7,251 bases of DNA, from assembly GCA_902797515.1 (NCBI GenBank), contig CADBSX010000040.1, positions 1-7,251 on the forward strand. Direction: 5' to 3'. The notes beneath the pieces were generated by a model, which was not told the DNA's origin, did no database searches, and saw only the letters and a list, made by a program, of their open reading frames with translations. Shown piece after piece: positions 1 through 5,756 of the stretch (its first letter is position 1; every line of letters starts with the position of its first letter). The stretch comes from an uncultured Eubacteriales bacterium (GTDB taxonomy: Bacteria; Bacillota; Clostridia; Christensenellales; Borkfalkiaceae). The position numbers and the translations under genes were made by a program.

Positions 1-1
1 C

Positions 2-928
2 GATATTTACGAAGTATTTATCACAATGTATTTAGAACAGGTTTCGGGGCTGTGTAAGCGAGGCATAAAATCCGATTATAACGCCATAGAAGAAAATACG
101 TCTTTTTACAAGGGAAAATTGAGTTTCGATAAGCAGATAAAATATAATCTTTGCCATAAAGAAAAGTTTTACGTAACGTACGACGAATTTACCGAAAACC
201 GCGCAGAGAACAGGCTTATCAAAACAACTCTCTTGAAATTACTGAAACTCTCTTCATCCTCGTATAACTTAAAACTTGCGAAACAAGTTCTGATTTATTT
301 TGAAAACGTGGAAAGATCCGTTGATGTCGATAGGGATTTCGGCGCGGTAAAAACGGACAGAAATATGATCGATTACGAGCCGATAATGAAATGGACGAAA
401 GTATTTCTGAAAGATCAGAGTTTCGTTTCGTTCGAGGGCGAGACCGATTCGCTTTCTCTTCTTTTCCCGATGGAAAGACTGTTCGAGACTTTTGTCGCGG
501 AAAGAGTTAAACGTGTTTTCGGCGAAAAGGAATATTCTGTTTCCGCGCAGGATAAGGGGAAGTTTTTACTCAAAGAAAACGAGAGAAATATTTTCTCTCT
601 TCGACCGGACATCGTCGTATCGGACGGACACGGAAAAATAATCGTAATGGATACTAAATGGAAACGCCTTTCCGACGATAAATATGCTAATTACAACATA
701 TCGCAAGCGGATATGTATCAAATGTACGCGTATGCAAAAGAATATGAAACCGATACCGTTTACGTATTATATCCGAAAACGGAAGTAAGATTTAAAAATG
801 AAATCGTTTTTCAAAATGAAAGAGCGGGGATTAAAATTCATATATTTTTTATTGAATTTGAATACAATGCAAAACCTATCGACAAATCTATAGAAAAACT
901 ATTTAAAGAAATAAGCGGAACTGCTTAA
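2..928 (+). CDS. mcrC: McrC-type nuclease subunit of a McrBC restriction system, 5' end cut off by the window
   Basis: McrC partners the AAA+ GTPase McrB to cleave DNA carrying modified cytosine. The frame is open to the left edge: codons from position 2 read DIYEVFIT before the ATG at 26. That ATG is therefore probably internal, and the N-terminal domain lies outside the window. Numbering from the ATG, the family-typical YDEFTENRAENRLIK segment is at 52-66 and LLFPMERLFETFVAE at 145-159. The PD-(D/E)xK nuclease core follows: RPDIVV at 193-198 (Asp195), VMDTKWK at 207-213 (Asp209, Lys211), then QADMYQMYAYA at 227-237. All expected catalytic residues are present and the frame is intact to its TAA stop. 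The gene is much more AT-rich than its neighbours (two sampled 60-base lines gave about 32% and 22% GC), which fits horizontal acquisition. McrB would be expected just upstream. The family call is firm; the target modification is unknown. Confidence 0.9.
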   Translation, partial: DIYEVFITMYLEQVSGLCKRGIKSDYNAIEENTSFYKGKLSFDKQIKYNLCHKEKFYVTYDEFTENRAENRLIKTTLLKLLKLSSSSYNLKLAKQVLIYFENVERSVDVDRDFGAVKTDRNMIDYEPIMKWTKVFLKDQSFVSFEGETDSLSLLFPMERLFETFVAERVKRVFGEKEYSVSAQDKGKFLLKENERNIFSLRPDIVVSDGHGKIIVMDTKWKRLSDDKYANYNISQADMYQMYAYAKEYETDTVYVLYPKTEVRFKNEIVFQNERAGIKIHIFFIEFEYNAKPIDKSIEKLFKEISGTA

Positions 929-978
929 AATACGCGCCGCGGGCGGGGAAGTTTTCCCCGCCCGCGGCGCGTATTTTT
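927..978. terminator. Bidirectional Rho-independent terminator between convergent genes
   Basis: A perfect 24-bp inverted repeat has arms 927-950 and 954-977 and a 3-nt loop (GTT). The core is almost all G and C, and the arms end in AAAA on the left and TTTT on the right. It therefore gives a U-tract on either strand. It overlaps the mcrC stop codon and begins 17 nt beyond the stop of the flavodiiron gene, so it can end both transcripts. Structure is read directly; function is inferred. Confidence 0.92.
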
Positions 979-994
979 GTCCGCGAGCCGAAGT

Positions 995-2842
995 TTATTT
1001 TATTTTCTCGAAGTCGTCCGCGCCGTGTTTGCAGAGCGGGCAGATAAAGTCTTCGGGAAGTTCTTCGCCTTCGTAAACGTAACCGCAAATCTTGCATATC
1101 CAGCCTTTTTTTGGCGTCGCGTCGGTCTGCGGTTTCGGTTTTACGTTCTCGAAATAATAGTCGTAGGTCATGGTTTTTTCGTTTGACAGCGTTTTCGCTT
1201 CGGTCACTTCCGCGACGAAAAGAGTATGCGTGCCGTAGTCCTTTTCTTCCACGACTTTCGCGGAGATATAGGCGGACGAATGCTCGGAAAGGTAATATAT
1301 ACCGTTTGAAGAGCGTTTTACGGAATTTTCAAATCCCGCGAATTTGTCCGCGTCCCTGCCGCTTTGGAAACCGAAACGCTTGAAGAGATCGAATTCCGCG
1401 CTTTCGGAAATTACCGAAACGTTGAACTCGCCCGTTTTTCTTATCAGTTCGGCGGTGTAGTTCGCCTTGTTCACCGCGACCGTTATCCTTTTCGGATTGT
1501 CGGTGAGTTGCAGGGCGGTGTTTATAATACAGCCGTTGTCTTTTCCGCTTTTCACGGAAAGAACGTATAAACCGTAACTTATTCTGAACATAGCCGTTTT
1601 ATCTATCGCGCTTTCGTTTTCCGTTTCGGGGGCGGCTTCCGTTTTCGGCGCGATATCTTCCGCGATAACGTCGGCGAGCGAGAGAAGAGCGGAGTACGTT
1701 TCCTCTTTTACGGAAGAGAGTATTTTGAGCGGCTCGTTTAAAAACGCACTTCCCGCGAGCGCGGAAAGTTTGTCCTTTATAAGTTTTCCCGCCGTCGGCG
1801 CCCACGATCCGTTTTCTATTATCGCGTAAGTCCTGTTTTTAAGTCCGTGCGCGACGAGGTCGCTTATAAAGTTTTCCATATTGACGAAAATCCCCGCGTT
1901 GTAAGTCGTCGAGGCGATAACTATATGGCTGAATTTAAACGCTTGCGAGATAAGTTCGGAGCAGTCTGTTTTTGAAACGTCGTGAACGGCGATATTCTTT
2001 ATTCCGTCGTCCGAAAGTCTGTTCGCGACTATTTCGGCGGCGTTTGCCGTGTTCCCGTAAACCGAGGAATAAACGACGAGCGCGCCTTTTACTTCGGGCG
2101 AGTACGCGGACCATTTCGAGTATTTGTCCAGAAGGTAATTGAAATTATTCCGCCAGATAAGACCGTGAAGGGGGCATATCCTCGCTATTTCGAGCGACGC
2201 CGCCTTTTTAAGGACGCTTTGGACCTGCGCGCCGTATTTGCCGACGATATTAGTATAATATCTTCGCATTTCGTCGGTGTATTCGCCGTGGAAATCCGTC
2301 TCGTCCGCGTAGATATTCCCCGAAAGCGCGCCGAAACTGCCGAACGCGTCGGCGGAAAAGAGCGTTTTCGAGAAATCGTCGTAAGAAAAGGTCACTTCCG
2401 GCCAGTGGACCATAGGCGCGTCGATGAAGTGAAGAGTGTGTTTTCCGAGCGGAAGTTCGTTTCCTTCGGTCACCGTTATCGCCTTGAAGTTGCCGCGGAA
2501 ATAGTTATTCACCATCATCGCCGCTTTTTTGTTGTAAACGACTACCGCCTCGGGATATTCCTTAACCATCTCGGCAAGAGTCGCGCTGTGGTCGGGCTCC
2601 AGATGCTGAACCACTATATAGTCGAGTTTTCTGCCGTTCAAAACGAAAGCGACGTTCTCTTTGAATTGTATTTCGCCGGACTTATCCACCGTGTCTATAA
2701 GACAGGTTTTTTCGTCGAGAATAACGTAAGAATTGTACGACACGCCGTTCTTTACGGGATAGACGTTCTCGAACAGTTCTATTCTTCTGTCGTTTACGCC
2801 GACGAAATAAATATCTTCGTCGATTTTTTTAACCGAATGCAT
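995..2842 (-). CDS. Flavodiiron protein fused to flavin reductase and rubredoxin domains (O2/NO reductase)
   Basis: This cytosolic enzyme should reduce O2 to water, or NO to N2O, protecting an anaerobe. Residues 1-250 form the metallo-beta-lactamase-like diiron domain with all six ligands: His80, Glu82 and Asp84 (HLEPDH), His146, Asp165 and His226. A flavodoxin domain follows (about 253-395) with its FMN loop at YSSVYGNT (258-265). After an acidic linker (about 396-412) comes a flavin reductase domain (about 413-565). A C-terminal rubredoxin (580-615) has CKIC (583-586) and CPLC (601-604), only 14 residues apart instead of about 29, as in rubrerythrin-type centres. At 615 aa it resembles FprA joined to the separate Hrb protein (flavin reductase plus rubredoxin) that feeds FprA in Moorella thermoacetica. 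One chain could thus carry electrons from NAD(P)H to the diiron site; that route is inferred. The start has an AGAGG ribosome binding site 7 nt upstream. The gene appears monocistronic. Confidence 0.95.
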   Translation of the reverse strand: MHSVKKIDEDIYFVGVNDRRIELFENVYPVKNGVSYNSYVILDEKTCLIDTVDKSGEIQFKENVAFVLNGRKLDYIVVQHLEPDHSATLAEMVKEYPEAVVVYNKKAAMMVNNYFRGNFKAITVTEGNELPLGKHTLHFIDAPMVHWPEVTFSYDDFSKTLFSADAFGSFGALSGNIYADETDFHGEYTDEMRRYYTNIVGKYGAQVQSVLKKAASLEIARICPLHGLIWRNNFNYLLDKYSKWSAYSPEVKGALVVYSSVYGNTANAAEIVANRLSDDGIKNIAVHDVSKTDCSELISQAFKFSHIVIASTTYNAGIFVNMENFISDLVAHGLKNRTYAIIENGSWAPTAGKLIKDKLSALAGSAFLNEPLKILSSVKEETYSALLSLADVIAEDIAPKTEAAPETENESAIDKTAMFRISYGLYVLSVKSGKDNGCIINTALQLTDNPKRITVAVNKANYTAELIRKTGEFNVSVISESAEFDLFKRFGFQSGRDADKFAGFENSVKRSSNGIYYLSEHSSAYISAKVVEEKDYGTHTLFVAEVTEAKTLSNEKTMTYDYYFENVKPKPQTDATPKKGWICKICGYVYEGEELPEDFICPLCKHGADDFEKIK

Positions 2843-2908
2843 TTGATTACCTCTTTTAGTTATTTTTCTTTATAAATCCCTTGAATTTCGCCTTGCTCCG
2901 TCACCGTA

Positions 2909-2937
2909 ATTATACTACAATTTTTTTTAAAAGACAA
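2909..2937 (-). promoter_or_regulatory. SigA-type promoter of the flavodiiron gene
   Basis: On the minus strand the -35 box is TTGTCT (2937-2932), followed by a 17-bp spacer and a consensus -10 box TATAAT (2914-2909). It would give a leader of roughly 60 nt before the ATG at 2842. The -35 box matches consensus at 4 of 6 positions and is identical to that of the carbamoyltransferase-family gene. Confidence 0.75.
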
Positions 2938-3016
2938 TAAAAACAACCGTCCTTTGCCGTAAAACGCAAAAAACCACTAAAAACCACATAAAAAAACAAA
3001 AATCAAAAAAATTCCT
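2938..3016. other. A-tract-rich DNA between divergent promoters, with a short tandem repeat
   Basis: This stretch lies between the two -35 boxes of the divergent genes and holds no credible ORF. It has several runs of 4 to 7 adenines. The sequence AAACCAC occurs at 2971-2977 and again at 2981-2987, a period of 10 bp. Such DNA can be curved or act as an UP element for the rightward promoter, and the repeat could be a regulator site; both are inference. Nothing else recognisable is seen between 2843 and 3130 apart from the two promoters and ribosome binding sites. Confidence 0.4.
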
Positions 3017-3026
3017 GTTGTTTTCG

Positions 3027-3055
3027 TTGACATTTTGCGGCGGCGGCATTATAAT
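3027..3055 (+). promoter_or_regulatory. Perfect-consensus SigA-type promoter of the aldolase-regulator operon
   Basis: TTGACA (3027-3032), a 17-bp spacer (3033-3049) and TATAAT (3050-3055) match the consensus at all 12 positions. Transcription should start near 3062, leaving a leader of about 70 nt with an AAAAGGAG ribosome binding site at 3117-3124. The leader has a small possible hairpin, CCGC (3071-3074) with GCGG (3082-3085). A core this strong suggests tight repression, plausibly by the DeoR-family protein encoded in the same operon; the operator was not identified. Confidence 0.9.
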
Positions 3056-3130
3056 GAAATAGTCTTGAAACCGCTTTTTCGGCGGAACGGGATAAATAAA
3101 AAACGGTATAAATCGTAAAAGGAGATCGTT

Positions 3131-3808
3131 ATGGTAAACGAAGAGGAAATCAAAAGGCAGATATGCGAGATAGGCAAGAGGATCTATAATCAGGGTATGG
3201 TCGCGGCGAACGACGGAAATATTTCCGTAAAGATAAGCGACGACGAATTTCTCTGCACGCCTACGGGCGTATCGAAGGGATTTATGACGCCCGAATATAT
3301 CTGCAAGGTGGACGGAGAAGGAAAAGTGATCGAGGCTAATCAGGGCTTTAAACCGTCATCCGAAATAAAAATGCATATGCGCGTATATAAGGAAAGACCG
3401 GACGTAAATTCCGTGGTTCACGCGCATCCTATATACGCGACGTCCTTCGCGATAGCGGGAATACCGCTCACGCAGCCGATAATGCCCGAGGCGGTCATTT
3501 CTCTCGGATACGTTCCTATCGCGAAATACGGCACGCCTTCGACGGAAGAGATACCGGACGCGGTTTCGGAATATCTGCAACACTTCGACGCGGTACTTCT
3601 CGCAAACCACGGCGCGCTCACCTATTCGGATACGCTTCTCAACGCGTACCACAAAATGGAATCGGTGGAATTTTACGCTAAACTGCTTTTCAACGCGAGA
3701 TTGCTCGGCGGGCCGAAGGAACTCACCGACGAACAGGTGCAAAGGCTTTACGAGATTCGCCGTCAATTCGGTCTTAAAGGCAAGCATCCCGCGGATATCG
3801 AAAAATAA
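3131..3808 (+). CDS. Class II (zinc) aldolase, L-fuculose-phosphate aldolase / ribulose-5-phosphate 4-epimerase family
   Basis: Members of this family use a zinc-bound enediolate to cleave or epimerise sugar phosphates. FucA splits L-fuculose 1-phosphate into dihydroxyacetone phosphate and L-lactaldehyde; relatives act on ribulose 5-phosphate, rhamnulose 1-phosphate and 5-deoxyribulose 1-phosphate. The 225-aa length is typical. Visible motifs are NDGNIS (27-32), TPTG (43-46), PSSE (75-78) with catalytic Glu78, HAHP (97-100) with zinc ligands His97 and His99, and NHGAL (159-163) with the third ligand His160. These match Glu73, His92, His94 and His155 of E. coli FucA. The ATG is placed by GGAG six nt upstream. 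The gene leads an operon with a DeoR-family regulator, which supports a catabolic, substrate-induced role. The exact substrate cannot be read from the sequence, and no kinase or isomerase of the fucose or rhamnose pathways lies nearby, so no symbol is given. Confidence 0.9.
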   Translation: MVNEEEIKRQICEIGKRIYNQGMVAANDGNISVKISDDEFLCTPTGVSKGFMTPEYICKVDGEGKVIEANQGFKPSSEIKMHMRVYKERPDVNSVVHAHPIYATSFAIAGIPLTQPIMPEAVISLGYVPIAKYGTPSTEEIPDAVSEYLQHFDAVLLANHGALTYSDTLLNAYHKMESVEFYAKLLFNARLLGGPKELTDEQVQRLYEIRRQFGLKGKHPADIEK

Positions 3809-3817
3809 AAGAGAAAA

Positions 3818-4585
3818 ATGTTGTCGGTTGAGAGAAAAAACGAGATTTCGGATATTTTGAAAAGGGATAAGCGCGTGGTGGTCGGCGAACTCGCCCGCCG
3901 TTTCGGCGTGTCGGAAGAAACTATAAGGCGCGACCTCGGAAAACTCGAAAGAGAGGGGATCGCGGTAAAGTCTTACGGCGGAGCGGTGCTTTGCGGGGAC
4001 GACAAAACGGATATGCCTATAGACGTCAGAAAGCGCACGAACGTAGAGGGAAAACGAAAGATAGCGGAAATAGTCTCTTCGCTTATAGCCGACGGATCGA
4101 GCGTAATGCTCGACGGATCATCGACCGCGCTTTTCGTCGCGAGGAGTATCAAATCCCGCAAAAACATGACCGTAATAACCAACTCGCTCGAAATACTTAT
4201 CGAACTCAAAAATTGTAAAACGTGGAAGATTTTTTCGAGCGGCGGACTGCTCGGCGAGGATTCGCTCGCTCTGGTCGGAAGTCGGGCGGATAAGATGATA
4301 TCGGGATTTCACGTTGAAACGGCGGTGATTTCGTGTAAAGGTCTGGATATGAACAAGGGCTTTACCGACGGCAGCGAAACGCACGCCTCGACAAAGCGCG
4401 CGATGCTTGAAAGTTGCGACAAGAGAGTGCTCGCGATCGACGGAACGAAATTCGACCGCATAGCGTTCACCGTAATAGGCGGGCTCGAAGATATAGACGT
4501 TCTGGCGACCGACGTAAAGCCGTCGGAAGAGTGGCTCGGAAAATTAAGAGCCGCGGGCGTGGAGTGTCTTTATCCCGAGGATTAA
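3818..4585 (+). CDS. DeoR-family transcriptional regulator of sugar metabolism
   Basis: This is a cytosolic repressor-type protein that typically releases DNA when its C-terminal domain binds a phosphorylated sugar. At 255 aa it has the normal length. Residues 6-57 form the DeoR helix-turn-helix, with recognition helix VSEETIRRDLGKLE (31-44) followed by the family's YGGA turn (53-56). The C-terminal effector domain (about 75-235) is related to sugar-phosphate isomerases and shows DGSST (99-103), ITNS (120-123), SGG (141-143) and KGLD (174-177). The gene begins 9 nt after the aldolase stop with only a weak AAGAG ribosome binding site, so it is probably co-transcribed and partly translationally coupled, made at a lower level than the enzyme. 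Control of its own operon is the simplest inference; the effector would be a phosphorylated sugar on the aldolase's pathway. A hairpin ends the operon. Confidence 0.95.
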   Translation: MLSVERKNEISDILKRDKRVVVGELARRFGVSEETIRRDLGKLEREGIAVKSYGGAVLCGDDKTDMPIDVRKRTNVEGKRKIAEIVSSLIADGSSVMLDGSSTALFVARSIKSRKNMTVITNSLEILIELKNCKTWKIFSSGGLLGEDSLALVGSRADKMISGFHVETAVISCKGLDMNKGFTDGSETHASTKRAMLESCDKRVLAIDGTKFDRIAFTVIGGLEDIDVLATDVKPSEEWLGKLRAAGVECLYPED

Positions 4586-4598
4586 ACGGCAAAAGCGA

Positions 4599-4638
4599 GC
4601 CGCCCCGTTTTCGCAGGCGCGAAAACGGGGCGGCTTTT
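4599..4638. terminator. Bidirectional Rho-independent terminator after the regulator gene
   Basis: A perfect 16-bp inverted repeat has arms 4599-4614 and 4619-4634 with the 4-nt loop AGGC. TTTT follows on the right at 4635-4638, and a run of six T lies at 4650-4655. On the left, AAAA at 4591-4594 gives a weaker U-tract for the minus-strand gene ending at 4663. Outer segments 4584-4589 and 4647-4652 are also complementary and could extend the structure. It lies between two convergent genes and probably serves both, more strongly rightward. Confidence 0.88.
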
Positions 4639-4662
4639 GACGTGTTCCGTTTTTTATCTTAT

Positions 4663-5568
4663 TCAGTTGCCTATAAGCAAGGTAAGGACTGCCATTTCGA
4701 CGTCGGGGAGATAACTCGCCTCGTCCGACACCGCGAAAGAAGGCAGGTCGTAAACGCTCTCGTCGAGGTTGCCGTTTTCGGCTATCGGAAGAGTATGAAG
4801 TAAGATCGCGTCCGGTTTAGCCTTTTCCATAACGTATTCGTCAACGAGGTAATCACGTCCGGAATCGTCGTCGGAAACGAAAACGACGTCGGCGTTCTTT
4901 ATGCCCGTCGTAAGGTCGTCCGTGACCGAGATATCCGAGTATTGACGGCAGTAATTCACTATCTTTTCGGACGGGAAGTTATTCTCCGGACATATAACCG
5001 TCACGTCCATACCGCAGTTCACGAAACCGAAGAGGAAACTGTCGGCGTAGTTTTCGGGATTTCCGACCGCCGCGACTTTAAGTCCCGAAAGTTTTCCCTT
5101 TCTCTTCCATACCGTAAGCAGCGCGGACAAAACTTCGCAGGGACCGCTTTTGCCGTTCGCGTTAATTATCGGCACGTTGACCGTCTTTTCGAGTTGTTCG
5201 GCGTCGGTGCTTTCTTCCGTCTGAACGACTATCGCGTTCACGCCGTAACCGGCGACCGCCTCTAAAGTCAGTTTGTCTTTTATAATGCTTTCGAGTTCCG
5301 AGCCGTGCATAGTCGAAACCATCGGTATTCCCGAAAGTTTGGTTACTGCGGACTCGAACGCGATCCTCGTCCGCGCAAAGCCTCTCTTCGTCAGAAGAGA
5401 AACGTATTTGTTTTTCAGAGACGAAAGTTTTTCGCCCGCCGAAAGCCGCACTCTTAAATCGCGGGCAAGGTATAATATTTCGTATATCTCGTTTTCGCCG
5501 TAATTCGCGAGAGTAACGAGGTGTTTTTTCTTCAAAGATCCCGTAGGATCGAATAAATTTATATCCAT
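4663..5568 (-). CDS. Ornithine/aspartate carbamoyltransferase-family protein with atypical active site
   Basis: The family transfers the carbamoyl group of carbamoyl phosphate to an amine such as ornithine or aspartate. The 301-aa chain keeps the two-domain outline: an opening SLKKKHLVTLANY (11-23), KRGFARTRIAFESA (61-74), ESIIKDKL (93-100), the second-domain start GLKVAAVGNPEN (162-173) and HTLP (258-261). Key positions differ from true enzymes. The phosphate-binding STRTR is FARTR (64-68), the HPxQ motif is replaced around NGKSGPCEVL (138-147), HCLP reads HTLP, the SMG loop of ornithine enzymes is not seen, and the arginine expected after the first-domain strand appears replaced (VVQT, 114-117). 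It may use another substrate or be a pseudoenzyme; ornithine carbamoyltransferase activity should not be assumed. A GGAAAGGA ribosome binding site lies 4 nt before the ATG. No arginine or pyrimidine gene is adjacent. Family placement is fairly sure; function is unknown. Confidence 0.8.
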   Translation of the reverse strand: MDINLFDPTGSLKKKHLVTLANYGENEIYEILYLARDLRVRLSAGEKLSSLKNKYVSLLTKRGFARTRIAFESAVTKLSGIPMVSTMHGSELESIIKDKLTLEAVAGYGVNAIVVQTEESTDAEQLEKTVNVPIINANGKSGPCEVLSALLTVWKRKGKLSGLKVAAVGNPENYADSFLFGFVNCGMDVTVICPENNFPSEKIVNYCRQYSDISVTDDLTTGIKNADVVFVSDDDSGRDYLVDEYVMEKAKPDAILLHTLPIAENGNLDESVYDLPSFAVSDEASYLPDVEMAVLTLLIGN

Positions 5569-5589
5569 AAAATCCTTTCCTTCGGTATT

Positions 5590-5618
5590 ATTATATCAGT
5601 AAAAAGCGAAAAAGACAA
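5590..5618 (-). promoter_or_regulatory. Extended -10 promoter of the carbamoyltransferase-family gene
   Basis: On the minus strand the -35 box is TTGTCT (5618-5613), with a 17-bp spacer and TATAAT (5595-5590) preceded by TGA, an extended -10 element. The predicted start lies about 15 nt upstream of the ATG at 5568, so the leader is very short and holds little more than the ribosome binding site. Confidence 0.75.
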
Positions 5619-5680
5619 TTATTTTCGGCAAAATGTACAAAATTGATAAAAGAGAATTGAAAAATTTGTGTTAATTGCTA

Positions 5681-5709
5681 TTGTAAAATCGCAGAAAATA
5701 TCGTATAAT
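5681..5709 (+). promoter_or_regulatory. SigA-type promoter of the ABC transporter ATPase gene
   Basis: TTGTAA (5681-5686), a 17-bp spacer and consensus TATAAT (5704-5709) precede the gene on the plus strand. Transcription would start near 5716, about 40 nt before the ATG. The DNA upstream to the divergent promoter (5619-5680) is AT-rich with no recognisable gene. Confidence 0.75.
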
Positions 5710-5720
5710 ATATATATAAA

Positions 5721-5730
5721 CGAATATTCG
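5721..5730. promoter_or_regulatory. Possible operator: 10-bp perfect palindrome just downstream of the predicted transcription start
   Basis: CGAATATTCG is a perfect palindrome lying at about +6 to +15 of the predicted transcript of the ATPase gene. A dimeric repressor bound here would block transcription. A 10-bp palindrome can occur by chance, so this is only suggestive. Confidence 0.3.
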
Positions 5731-5756
5731 GGACATCTCGGATATAGGAGGAAAAT

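Noticed and set aside
1982..2875. 297-codon open frame on the plus strand opposite the flavodiiron gene
   Set aside because: It lies antisense to a gene with complete catalytic motifs. Its translation shows no recognisable domain, and codon bias in this genome keeps antisense frames open.
3021..3032. TTTTCG beside the -35 box as a DeoR-family operator half-site
   Set aside because: Some DeoR-family sites contain TTTCG, but no convincing second half-site in either orientation was found nearby.
3356..3787. 143-codon minus-strand frame inside the aldolase gene
   Set aside because: It is antisense to conserved zinc-binding motifs and has no supporting signals.
4414..4803. 129-codon plus-strand frame crossing from the regulator gene into the carbamoyltransferase-family gene
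   Set aside because: It reads through the terminator hairpin and overlaps two well-supported genes; the translation is Arg-rich and unlike a protein family.
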